A DNA stretch of 64,000 nt from Chryseolinea soli (GTDB taxonomy: Bacteria; Bacteroidota; Bacteroidia; Cytophagales; Cyclobacteriaceae), in the NCBI RefSeq assembly GCF_003589925.1, contig NZ_CP032382.1, positions 5,022,001 through 5,086,000 on the forward strand. The letters run 5' to 3'. How positions within the stretch are numbered: position 1 is the stretch's first letter; every line of letters starts with the position of its first letter. Made by a program: the position numbers and the translations under genes. This document shows, piece by piece, positions 44,401-52,210 of the stretch. The notes beneath the pieces are model-generated. The model saw nothing but the letters and a program-made list of their open reading frames with translations, did not search any database and was not told the origin of the DNA.

Positions 44401-44614
44401 AGACCGCGTCTTCCACTTTCCGGGTCACCGACTGTTCCACTTCTGAGGGCGCGGCGCCGGGATAAGGTGTGGTGATCACCAGCGTAGGCACTTCCATGGG
44501 GGGCAAGAGCTCATAACGCAGCGTGGTATAGCAATAGAAGCCGCCGAGCATGAGGATCGTGAAGATGACGATGATCACCGACGGCCTTTTGATGGATATT
44601 TCTGTTAAGTTCAT
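41483..44614 (-). CDS. RND efflux transporter, inner-membrane permease
   Basis: 1043 residues, standard length for HAE1/AcrB-type pumps. Twelve helices in the usual 1+5 pattern twice; the N-terminus is MNLTEISIKRPSVIIVIFTILMLGGFYCY. Helix 4 carries the proton-relay Asp pair, VIGILVDDSIVVLENIHRH, and the second half has MLIGLVLKNGILLVDFTNQ. Porter-domain blocks PYPGAAPSEVEQSVTRKVEDAVSGLDRVKSV are conserved. It exports drugs, detergents or other amphiphiles with the adaptor and TolC-like partner encoded upstream in the same operon. The AraC gene at 47422-48591 lies upstream and may control it. Confidence 0.96.
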   Translation of the reverse strand: MNLTEISIKRPSVIIVIFTILMLGGFYCYTTLRYELLPPMEVPTLVITTPYPGAAPSEVEQSVTRKVEDAVSGLDRVKSVLSQSFEGVSVIVVEFSVGTDTEAKQEEAQRKLNNILNDLPDDAETPSISRVSPSDQPIMDLMVVADMSAEASYDLVENEILPLIQQIEGIGETRLLGGQKREIQVKVDKDKLAHYGLALSQVTDAVNNANLDFPTGKIKGRDDQITVRLAGKFSSITQIENLIVATRAGSPVRVADVADVLDGTREQESVSRFNGQEGIAISIKKQTDANAVKISEEVHAKIASIEKKYAAQGVKIIIADDTSEFTLEAADAVTHDLAIAVILVAAVMLLFLHSFRDSLIVLVAIPASLLSTFIAMYLFGYSLNLMTLLAMSLVIGILVDDSIVVLENIHRHLHMGKDRVQATLDGRKEIGFSAMAITMVDVVVFLPIALINTVIGDVLRQYSVTIVVSTLMSLFVCYTLTPWLASRFGKVTHLNPNNLFHKVLLGFESIVTRVIDGYTHQLKWTLRHKLITGLVILAAFGATAYVMSLGILGQEMVASGDRGKLLLKFEFDKRTALTENNIRSRAIENYLLAQPGVETVLANVGGASTSGMMSTVGSENKTEMTVGLVDAKKRNETTAAFMLRVRKALEATYEGLKVNSTVIGITKSEEPIQIVLNSENKVELMKATKQLEQLIKNIPGANDVSVSVEDGSPELTIELDREKMARLGLSVGQVGASLQNAYAGNTDAKYREGNNEYDINVRLDEFDRSNPTDVENIGFVNGKGEQIALTQFATVKQSSGPSMLERKNRRTSVTLKSNVLGITSGTLAENINAAVAAHPLPAAVEMKWTGDVERQVDSFKALGLALATAILLVYLVMVLLYDSFIYPFVVLFSVPVALIGALIALNLAMSTLSIFTMLGIIMLIGLVLKNGILLVDFTNQRKAEGRSTFDALIDAGQARLRPILMTTIAMVIGMLPIALAEGAGSEWKNGLAIVMIGGLLSSLMLTVFIVPMMYYLVDRVKARFTKPAAPIAEPALASSVTIL

Positions 44615-44649
44615 ATTGAAAAAAGAAGTGAGTTGGTCTTTGGTGAATA

Positions 44650-45705
44650 CTATTTTACAATTTCAACCGGCGAGCCATTGCTCAGGTTGATGTGGCCACT
44701 GGCCACGACAATGTCCCCGGCTTGCAGGCCTTCCACGACCTCAATCGATGTGTCGTTGGCGTGACCCGTGCGAATCGAACGAAGGGCAGCCTTGCCATCG
44801 CGGATCACAAACACGTGGGGATCTTTGGCGGAGCCCAACAGGGAAGTCCGTAAGATCACCAGCGTTTCGTCTTTCATGCCTTTGTTGAGTAAGGCTGTTC
44901 CATACATGCCGGCTTTCAGCAACGACGCCGGGTCCGTGTTCTTTAGCAAAATGCGAACGCTGTAGTTGTGTGCATTGTCGCCGCGGTCTGCTACCTGGTC
45001 TGTCTTTCCCCACAGCGTTTTGCCGGGATAGAGATCGGTTTCAATCGCGATGGAATCGCCTTCGTGAAAAAGGAAGACCTCTTTTTCAGGCACGGAGATC
45101 TCGAGCTTCAGTTGCGAGAGATCGGTGATGCGGGCCACGGCTCCGCTACCCACGACGGAACCGGGCTCTACATCACGCAAGGTCATGGTGCCGGTGAAGG
45201 GCGCAACAAGGTTGCTCCACTCGATCTGCTTGGCCAGTTGTTTCACCTGTGCTTGCGCATTGACGAGCGTCAGCCGCAGGTTGTCCAGTTGCAGGTTGCT
45301 CACGCCACCGCTTTGCGAGGCGCCTTCATAGCGTTCCAGGTTCCGCTTGGCATTTTCATAGGTGGCCGCGGCGGAGCTGTATTGGGCTTGAAGAAGATCG
45401 TCGTCGATTTGTACCAGTCTGGAACCGGTCACCACATGATCGCCTTCGTCAAAATAGACAGCTTCCACTTCACCGTGTACCTGGGGCACCAGCATCACTT
45501 CGCGAAAGGCCGCAAAGGTGCCGGTATACGTAAAGGTCTTTTGCAAGCTTTTTACGATGGCGGTGTCGGCTTGCACCAGCACTTTTTTGTTGGCGTCGGG
45601 CCGGTAAACGTTTTCTTCTACGACGCGTTTGTTGTTTTTCAATTTGAACGCTACCGATACGAAGAGCACGGCGATCAAACTGGAAAGGATGATTTTTGTT
45701 TTCAT
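44650..45705 (-). CDS. RND efflux periplasmic adaptor (membrane fusion protein)
   Basis: 351 residues with an N-terminal membrane anchor (TKIILSSLIAVLFVSVAFKL). The lipoyl/barrel-sandwich halves are PQVHGEVEAVYFDEGDHVVTGSRLVQID and VAPFTGTMTLRDVEPGSVVGSG, separated by an alpha-hairpin (about 120-165), then a beta-barrel region (DLYPGKTLWGKTDQVADRG). It links the permease 35 bases downstream to the TolC-type channel. Adaptor plus permease spacing confirms an operon. Confidence 0.94.
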   Translation of the reverse strand: MKTKIILSSLIAVLFVSVAFKLKNNKRVVEENVYRPDANKKVLVQADTAIVKSLQKTFTYTGTFAAFREVMLVPQVHGEVEAVYFDEGDHVVTGSRLVQIDDDLLQAQYSSAAATYENAKRNLERYEGASQSGGVSNLQLDNLRLTLVNAQAQVKQLAKQIEWSNLVAPFTGTMTLRDVEPGSVVGSGAVARITDLSQLKLEISVPEKEVFLFHEGDSIAIETDLYPGKTLWGKTDQVADRGDNAHNYSVRILLKNTDPASLLKAGMYGTALLNKGMKDETLVILRTSLLGSAKDPHVFVIRDGKAALRSIRTGHANDTSIEVVEGLQAGDIVVASGHINLSNGSPVEIVK

Positions 45706-45751
45706 GAGGATTTGTTTCTTGTTGGTTTTGTTTTTTATAAATGAATCGGGA

Positions 45752-47089
45752 TTATGGTTTTGTGATCAATGTTCCGTTGGCCTTTTTCAGCGAGAGCTCG
45801 GCAAGTTTGAGGTTTAGCAAAGCGTTGCTGTAGTTGGTCCGGGCATTGGTCAGATCGTTCTGGGCGTTGAGCAGATCGGTGAGCGTGGTGATGCCACTTT
45901 CGTATTCACCGCTGGCGCTGGCAAATAATTTCTCCGCCAGGTCCAGGCTCTTTTTATTGCTATCCCAAAGTGTTTTGTTCGAGCGGTAGGTGCTGAGGGC
46001 ATCTTCCATTTCCTTGTCCGCATTGGCGCGCATCATGGCGAGCGTGTTGATGTTGCGTTGTATGGTCATTTCTTTTTGACGGATCTGGTTTTGCTTGCGG
46101 AAGCCGTCGAACACAGGCACCTTCAACGTGAGCGCGAAGTAGCTGCTGCGCACCCAGTCGTTGTTTATGGGCGTGAAGGGGCCGAATTCGTTGTTGTAGC
46201 CGGTGTAGCCATACGAAAGGGTGTTGGTCAGCGTAGGGAAGTAGCCCGCGGCGATATTTTTCTTTTCGAACTGTGCCACCTTGATCTGAGCTTGTTGAAG
46301 CTTCAGGTCCGGACGCTGCGACAAGTCTGCCGCTTCCGGCATGGCGAGCAGCGCGGCGTAGTCGAACGGCTGCACAGCCAGGGAGTCGTTCACGTCCATG
46401 TCCATGAGATTTTTTAGTTGCGTCACATTCTTGCTCAGCAACAGCTTCTGGTTTTCGTATTGATTGCGCAAGTTTTCCAGGTTGATGAGCATGCGGTTGT
46501 GAGCGTTGGGCGACACCAGTTCGTTGTCCTTCAACACGCTGTTGATTTGGGTGGCGTGTTCAAGGTTGGTGAGGTTGGTGGCCAGCCGCTCGAGGTTGTC
46601 GTTCAGCACCTGGATGCTGTAGTAGGTGGCGGTCACATTGTACACCACGTTTTCACGCACGACGCCGTCCTGAAGACGCGTGGCTTCCTGTGCGGCCTGG
46701 GCGGTCTTCACACCGGTGCGGACCGACTGGTTGAACAGCGACTGGCTGAGCTGAAGGTTGGCCGAAGCCGTTTGGCGCATGTTCAGGCTCAGCTTGGTGT
46801 ATTCGCCTTCGGGACCGCCAAAGGCGGAAGACGGCGCATATTGAGCAGGCAAGTCCTTGTAATAGAGCGATTGCCCGGCGAAGTCCACCGTGGGCAGCAG
46901 GGCGCTCTTCAGTTCTTTGACGTGAAAGGCGGATGCGGCCATGTCGAGCTGGCTGTTTCTGAGTTGTTGATTGTTCTTCAGGGCCGCGTCGATGCACTCT
47001 TCCAGGGAGAGGGTTTGCGCGGCCAGGTCTTTGCACAAAAGGAGCGAGACCAGGAGAAAGAAAAGGGAAATGGTTTTTGTCATGAGCAT
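45752..47089 (-). CDS. TolC family outer-membrane channel
   Basis: 445 residues with a signal peptide (cut near QTLSLEE). OEP repeats are visible: LEECIDAALKNNQQLRNSQLDMAASAFHVKELKSALLP, and later DLSQRPDLKLQQAQIKVAQFEKKNIAAGYFPTL and TTLTDLLNAQNDLTNARTNYSNALLNLKLAELSLKKANGTL. It forms the trimeric exit duct of the RND pump. A start at 47083 (MTKTISLFF) is equally possible. First structural gene of the operon; 46 bases separate it from the adaptor. Confidence 0.93.
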   Translation of the reverse strand: MLMTKTISLFFLLVSLLLCKDLAAQTLSLEECIDAALKNNQQLRNSQLDMAASAFHVKELKSALLPTVDFAGQSLYYKDLPAQYAPSSAFGGPEGEYTKLSLNMRQTASANLQLSQSLFNQSVRTGVKTAQAAQEATRLQDGVVRENVVYNVTATYYSIQVLNDNLERLATNLTNLEHATQINSVLKDNELVSPNAHNRMLINLENLRNQYENQKLLLSKNVTQLKNLMDMDVNDSLAVQPFDYAALLAMPEAADLSQRPDLKLQQAQIKVAQFEKKNIAAGYFPTLTNTLSYGYTGYNNEFGPFTPINNDWVRSSYFALTLKVPVFDGFRKQNQIRQKEMTIQRNINTLAMMRANADKEMEDALSTYRSNKTLWDSNKKSLDLAEKLFASASGEYESGITTLTDLLNAQNDLTNARTNYSNALLNLKLAELSLKKANGTLITKP

Positions 47090-47421
47090 TGGTTTTTTGT
47101 GATGGCGGTGTTTACGCCGCGAAAAAGGGGTTCGGACATGCGATTGGGTTCGGATTGGGGAATCCGAACTTCGTTGAGGTGCGGATTTGAGAGTTCGGTC
47201 GTGTTACGTGAATTGGCCTTGGGTAGGGGCGGTGTAACGGGACGACTTGGGCGCTAAAGTTTTTGGTGAGCAATGAATGGCGCCCTCCTTCGCCGAAGCT
47301 TCGGCGGCAGCAAGTGAAGTTGAAGCAAAGTTGGCGTTATGGGTTGAACTGGGATGGGGGAGTTGGCCGGGGTCTATGACACTCCGATTGGATGCGATTT
47401 ATGTTGATCTCGTTCAGGATT
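47090..47421. other. Gap between pump operon and AraC gene, with a 16-base palindrome
   Basis: No gene seen. CGCCGAAGCTTCGGCG at 47291-47306 is a perfect palindrome in the context CCTTCGCCGAAGCTTCGGCGG, a sequence type that recurs as a dispersed repeat in some bacterial genomes. No clear TAnnTTTG element was found for the TolC gene. Confidence 0.4.
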
Positions 47422-48591
47422 TTAAGCAGCAACCGTTTGCGCCTGGTGTTGCTCTTTGAATTCGGAGGGAGTGAGGCCGGTGAATTTTTTGAAGACGGTG
47501 TTGAAGGTGGTTTTGGAGTTGAAACCCGAATCGAAGGCGACGGCCATGATCTTTAGGTTCCGGTTTTTGGGGTCGAGCAGGAGGCGTTGGGCCTCCGCGA
47601 CGCGGCAACCGTTCACCAGGTCGTAGAAGGTTTTTTGGAGTCCTTCGTTGATAGCCTGTGAAACCTGGTAGGCGGGGATGCCCAATTGGTCGGCGAGGTC
47701 CTGGAGGGTGAGCTCGGCCTGGAGGTATAATTTATCCTGTTCCATGAGCCCTTGGATCCGGGCGACGATGTCGTCTTTTCTTTCCGGGTTTAGGGTGTTC
47801 TTTTGGTTGCGGGCTTCCGTTTCCTCAACAAGATGGATCTCTTCCAGCACTTCTTCGCGGCTGGCTTTAGGCCGGGCCTGCCATAGGGTGGGCTGCGATA
47901 TGCCTTTGAATGTGACGGCATATAAATAGGGAGTGATCACCGCCGTGTTGATGAGAATGATCAGTCTGAATTGCTCCGGAAATTTCAGGATCATCGCGTA
48001 AAGGAAGATCATCCAGATCGTGAGCACGAGAAAGCCGTTGATGAGCCACCGCATCCACGCCAGGTCAATGCGACTGGTTTCCGAATACAATTGCTGGATC
48101 GACCGCTGGTAAGACGATAGGCTCCGTCCGGCGAAATAGATGTAGGTCAGCATTTGGATCAGGCGGAGGATCACGCGCGTCATCGGCCATGGGCTGTGGA
48201 TCACTTCCGGCGGCACTTGTTTCGATGGTGGATATAGCGGGGCAATTTTCACCACGATATACGCCTCTATGACCACCGCCACCAAGAACAAAATGAAGTG
48301 CGGCCAGGCTTTGCGAAACGTGATCTGCTCGCGAAAGCTGCAAACGTAGAGATATAAAAAGGGGGCCACCAGCAAAAGTACCGGTGCCAGGTAGAGTACG
48401 CGCTGCCAGGAATAGAAATGCAGGATCAGCGGCGCGAACATGGGGATGGTCAGCGACACGATATACCCCACCAGGTAAATGTTCACCGACCGGTCGCCGC
48501 GCGGGTTAAAGAAAATAAGTGCCGCCAGAAAGAAAGCCTGTACGATTCCCGCGCTGACAACGAACAACAACATGTTCTCGGTAATGGTCAT
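47422..48591 (-). CDS. Membrane-anchored AraC family regulator
   Basis: 389 residues from the ATG at 48591 (MTITENMLLFVVSAG). The frame runs back to 48690, but that stretch contains the terminator of the upstream gene and adds no domain. The N-terminal part has about seven hydrophobic helices (1-240); the AraC HTH is at about 290-385: LQAELTLQDLADQLGIPAYQVSQAINE, then TFYDLVNGCRVAEAQ, then IMAVAFDSGFNSKTTFNTVFKKFTG. It is upstream of and in line with the RND efflux genes, a common arrangement for pump control by membrane signals; direct evidence is lacking. Confidence 0.9.
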   Translation of the reverse strand: MTITENMLLFVVSAGIVQAFFLAALIFFNPRGDRSVNIYLVGYIVSLTIPMFAPLILHFYSWQRVLYLAPVLLLVAPFLYLYVCSFREQITFRKAWPHFILFLVAVVIEAYIVVKIAPLYPPSKQVPPEVIHSPWPMTRVILRLIQMLTYIYFAGRSLSSYQRSIQQLYSETSRIDLAWMRWLINGFLVLTIWMIFLYAMILKFPEQFRLIILINTAVITPYLYAVTFKGISQPTLWQARPKASREEVLEEIHLVEETEARNQKNTLNPERKDDIVARIQGLMEQDKLYLQAELTLQDLADQLGIPAYQVSQAINEGLQKTFYDLVNGCRVAEAQRLLLDPKNRNLKIMAVAFDSGFNSKTTFNTVFKKFTGLTPSEFKEQHQAQTVAA

Positions 48592-48666
48592 GACACGGGG
48601 GGATTTGAAGCTTATAAAGATAAGAAATTCCGAGCCTTCCTGTATTTCCCTCAACCCTTGCGCGAT

Positions 48667-48701
48667 AAAAAAAGGGACCTCCTGTTTCAAAGAAGGTCCC
48701 T
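48667..48701 (-). terminator. Intrinsic terminator of the small secreted protein gene
   Basis: On the minus strand: AGGGACCT, a 13-base loop, AGGTCCCT, then TTTTTTT. It follows the stop codon at 48725 by about 25 bases. Confidence 0.85.
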
Positions 48702-48724
48702 CTCAGGATCGGTACGAATGATCA

Positions 48725-49069
48725 TCACTCGTGATCCGGAATGGGCCTGCCGTTGCCATCAAAACGGAAGGTCTTGATTTTTTCGCCATCCTTCATTTCG
48801 ACGACATAGCCTTCATAATTCTGCGAACGATAAAAGGTTGCGTTCTCCCACCCTTTATACCGCGAACCTTGAAGCTTAGAGCGCAGGCTGGCCGGAATGT
48901 CCATGGCCGTGATCTGCACCATGTCCTTCGTATAATGGCTCGAAGGCTCCGCTAGCGCTGCAACACCCTCACGTCCCCCCTTCATCAAAGTCGTGTCTCG
49001 CTCCTGAGCATTCATCCCCGTAACCCCCAAGACCAAAACACCCACAAATAGTAGAATGATCTTTTCCAT
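48725..49069 (-). CDS. Small secreted protein of unknown function
   Basis: 114 residues with a signal peptide (MEKIILLFVGVLVLGVTGMNAQ, cut after Ala21). The mature part has one recognisable trend, IPASLRSKLQGSRYKGWENATFYRSQNYEGYVVEMKDG, which resembles the short repeat of PepSY-like or beta-lactamase-inhibitor-like periplasmic proteins of Bacteroidota, but this is not certain. Single gene followed by a strong terminator. Conserved-looking, no catalytic motif. Confidence 0.7.
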   Translation of the reverse strand: MEKIILLFVGVLVLGVTGMNAQERDTTLMKGGREGVAALAEPSSHYTKDMVQITAMDIPASLRSKLQGSRYKGWENATFYRSQNYEGYVVEMKDGEKIKTFRFDGNGRPIPDHE

Positions 49070-49504
49070 ACGATAGATTTTAAGTTTGACATATTGATTG
49101 CTGATTAATGGCTACTGACTACTGACTGCTGGCTACTGACTCTTCACGACAACGCTGCACCTATCCCGCTATAACCACCCCGAAGGCCGGACGCCCTGGC
49201 GACGAATTCGAATTCAAAAAGCGTACCTGGACGGGTACTGGAGTTGGGTAAGTTTTTTTCGAAATATTGGGTTAGATTGGGGCGGTCCGATGGGAATTTT
49301 TCTTCACAGCCCCTGCCCGTCAGGGTAAATCATTCTACATACTGCCTTGGATTTGGACCGGAGAACGTCACACGAACATTGGCATGGACAGGTGGCCTTT
49401 CTCCCGACAGAACATCGGCAACGCACAAGCGTTAATATAGGATGGACTCGCAGGTGCAGGAATGTTCACGCGTCGACCGCTCAGATTTATAAGAAACAAA
49501 AAAG
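49070..49504. other. Intergenic gap with short tandem repeat
   Basis: No gene recognised. Between about 49111 and 49141 the unit CTACTGACT recurs three times (GGCTACTGACTACTGACTGCTGGCTACTGACT type), a simple low-complexity repeat. The rest shows nothing clear; the alpha/beta hydrolase starts right after. Confidence 0.35.
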
Positions 49505-50383
49505 ATGAACCTCACACACCCCTCTTCCTCCGTCTTCACCAATCACCAGGTGCTGGTCGATGGCCTTTCCATACACGTGGTGGAGGCCGGCAAAGCAGAC
49601 CGCCCGGCCATCCTGTTCCTGCACGGCTTTCCCGAAAACTGGTCGGCCTTCGAGCAAGTCATGGCCCTGCTCTACCGCGACTTTCGCGTAGTGGCGATCG
49701 ACCTGCCGGGCGTGGGCACCACGGGCAGCATTTCGTCCACCAGCAAGACCCCCATTGCCCGGCTGGTGAAACGCCTGGTCGACAACCTCCGCTTGCATCA
49801 GCTGACCTTGGTTGGTCACGATATGGGGGGAATGGTCACCTATGCTTACCTGCACACTTTTCCAAACACATTGGAAAATGCCATCATCATGAACACTGCC
49901 ATCCCCGGCATCGATCCCTGGGAGGAAGTGAAGCGCAACCCGAACATCTGGCATTTTGCATTTCACAATGTGCCGGAGTTGCCGGAGATGTTGGTCGGCG
50001 GTAAAGAGCGGGTCTATTTTGAATTTTTCTTCAATGCCATCAGCGCCCATCCCGAGAAGATCAACAAACGGGCACGCTCCATGTATGCCGATGCATACGC
50101 CAAACCCGAATCACTAAGGACCGCTTTCAATTGGTATCGCTCCTTCACGCAAGATGAAAAAGATAACCGCGAGAGCCGGTCCACGATCGTCGAGACCCCC
50201 GTGCTCTACATCCGCGGCGATAAGGAGTATGGCGACATCAACACGTATCTAAAAGGCTTCCGCAACGCCGGTCTCACCAACATCGAAGGCAAAGTGATCG
50301 AAGATTGCGGCCACTTCTCACCCGATGAACAACCGGAGAAACTGGCTGAGGCCATCCGGGAGATGCTGAAAGTAAAAGTTTAG
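49505..50383 (+). CDS. Alpha/beta hydrolase, epoxide hydrolase-like
   Basis: 292 residues, cytoplasmic. LFLHGFPENW (38-46) contains the HGFP oxyanion motif, and GHDMGG makes the nucleophile an aspartate (Asp106), the mark of epoxide hydrolases and haloalkane dehalogenases. The lid region has FNWYRSF, with a Tyr like the one that opens epoxide rings, which favours the epoxide-hydrolase reading. The acid lies in IRGDKEYGD and the His in EDCGHFSPDEQPE. Substrate unknown. Single gene. Confidence 0.87.
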   Translation: MNLTHPSSSVFTNHQVLVDGLSIHVVEAGKADRPAILFLHGFPENWSAFEQVMALLYRDFRVVAIDLPGVGTTGSISSTSKTPIARLVKRLVDNLRLHQLTLVGHDMGGMVTYAYLHTFPNTLENAIIMNTAIPGIDPWEEVKRNPNIWHFAFHNVPELPEMLVGGKERVYFEFFFNAISAHPEKINKRARSMYADAYAKPESLRTAFNWYRSFTQDEKDNRESRSTIVETPVLYIRGDKEYGDINTYLKGFRNAGLTNIEGKVIEDCGHFSPDEQPEKLAEAIREMLKVKV

Positions 50384-50653
50384 CTGGCCTGATCAGATAG
50401 GCGCAAAGTTTGTGGGAAACGGTTTGGGGAAATTTTGTAACAACCCGGGGAGGAATTATCCCAAGGGATTTTCTCACGACATAACACAACGATAATACCC
50501 GCCGGCCGCATTCCAAAAACTATGGAATTCAGGGACGTTAGAAGTATATATTTCCGGATATAGTTCATTCCTGTTTTATCCAGGGCATTGCCACAATCAT
50601 GGCACATTTTTTTCCTTTTTCAGTGCAAGGTTATACGTAAAAGGAATGCTTAC

Positions 50654-52210
50654 ATGAAGGTATTGATGTTTGGCTGGGAGTTTCCCCCGCACATTTCCGG
50701 GGGACTGGGAACGGCTTGCTACGGATTAACGCAGTCGTTGCGGCTGCATGACGTCGAGATCGTACTGGTAGTACCCAAACTTCACGGCGACGAGCCCGAC
50801 ATGAAGTTCGATCTCATCGATGCCAGTCACGTAACGCTTCGAAAAAAAAATGGACGCATGGCCCCGCGCGTTATTGCCGCAGAGCCCCCTTTTGATATTG
50901 CTGAGGAGCCCCCGGCTGTGGTTGCCGGGTACCCTCCTGCGTTCGTCGTCAGTGGACCGGAAGCCCATCGCAAGTCGCCGGTGTATACGACGCGGGAAAT
51001 CGAAGACCTGACAACCCTAGAGATCCCGTCGTATCTCTCACCCTATGTCAACCCGGCTATGAACGTCCTGCCAAAGTCAATGACCGTTTCAACAAAGCGC
51101 AGGATGCGGGAAGCGGTGATTCTGGAAACGGATGATAAAAAAGTCGAAAAGAGGATGGAGATGAAGAACGAAGACACGTATAATGACAAGGATAAGGCAA
51201 GTGACAATGATAACGTTGATGATCATCCTGATGATACGGGCGCTATGGCGCAACTTCCCGAAGAAGGGTCAGACTTCTATGCGTTCTCCGGGAAATATGG
51301 TCCCGATCTCCTTGAAGAAACAAAATATTATGCAGCGGTAGCCGCTGAGGTCTCGCGCCGCCACACCTTCGACGTCATTCACGTGCACGATTGGATGACC
51401 TTTCCAGCCGGCTTGGCGGCGAAGGAAGCCAGTGGCAAACCGCTGGTGGTTCACGTGCATTCCACCGAATTCGACCGGTCGGGTGAAATACCACATGCAC
51501 CGGTCTATGAAATCGAGAAGGCCGGCTTCGAGGGCGCCGACAGCATTGTGGCCGTGAGCGGGTGGACGAAACGCATCATCGAATCACGCTATCATATCGC
51601 ACCCTCCAAAGTGAAGGTGGCCTATAACGGCGTAATGCCCCGCGAGATCACACCCCTCGTGCACGGCCATCCATTCGGCCCTCACGTGGTCACGTTCCTG
51701 GGAAGGCTCACCTATCAAAAAGGTCCACTCTATTTTGTGAAAGCGGCCTATCAAGTGCTGGAAAAATTTCCGGATGCACACTTCATTGTAGCAGGTTCCG
51801 GCGATATGCTTCCCCAGGTGATCGAGGAAGTGGCGCACTTGCGCATCTCCACGCGTTTTCATTTCACGGGATTTTTAAAAGGCGACAACGTCGAGAAAGT
51901 TTGGTCCATGACCAAGGTATATGTGATGCCTTCGGTGTCGGAGCCTTTTGGCATCACACCGTTGGAAGCGATCCAGGCTGGGATACCCGTGATCGTATCC
52001 AATCAGTCGGGTGTGTCGGAGGTGATGTCGCATGTGATCAAGGTGGACTTTTGGAATACGCACGCCTTGGCCAATGCCATTTGCAATGTGCTGGCACACG
52101 AGAGCCTGTCCACGACACTGCGCGAGAACAGCAAGTCTGAAATTCAGCAAATAACCTGGAGTAAAGCGGCAAAGAAAATTAAAACCATCTACCATGAGCT
52201 CACAACCTAG
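50654..52210 (+). CDS. Glycogen-synthase-like glycosyltransferase (GT4) with acidic insertion
   Basis: 518 residues from the ATG at 50654 (MKVLMFGWEFPPHISGGLG, the GxGG nucleotide-sugar entry loop). The C-terminal Rossmann half has VTFLGRLTYQKGPLYFVKAA and the E-x7-E motif SEPFGITPLEAI that holds the donor. Between the two halves there is an unusual charged segment, about residues 150-206, especially 171-196 (NEDTYNDKDKASDNDN...), with no counterpart in ordinary GT4/GT5 enzymes. It heads the five-gene glucan-trehalose operon, so an alpha-1,4-glucan synthase role is the best guess. Its end overlaps the GH57 start by 17 bases. Confidence 0.88.
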   Translation: MKVLMFGWEFPPHISGGLGTACYGLTQSLRLHDVEIVLVVPKLHGDEPDMKFDLIDASHVTLRKKNGRMAPRVIAAEPPFDIAEEPPAVVAGYPPAFVVSGPEAHRKSPVYTTREIEDLTTLEIPSYLSPYVNPAMNVLPKSMTVSTKRRMREAVILETDDKKVEKRMEMKNEDTYNDKDKASDNDNVDDHPDDTGAMAQLPEEGSDFYAFSGKYGPDLLEETKYYAAVAAEVSRRHTFDVIHVHDWMTFPAGLAAKEASGKPLVVHVHSTEFDRSGEIPHAPVYEIEKAGFEGADSIVAVSGWTKRIIESRYHIAPSKVKVAYNGVMPREITPLVHGHPFGPHVVTFLGRLTYQKGPLYFVKAAYQVLEKFPDAHFIVAGSGDMLPQVIEEVAHLRISTRFHFTGFLKGDNVEKVWSMTKVYVMPSVSEPFGITPLEAIQAGIPVIVSNQSGVSEVMSHVIKVDFWNTHALANAICNVLAHESLSTTLRENSKSEIQQITWSKAAKKIKTIYHELTT

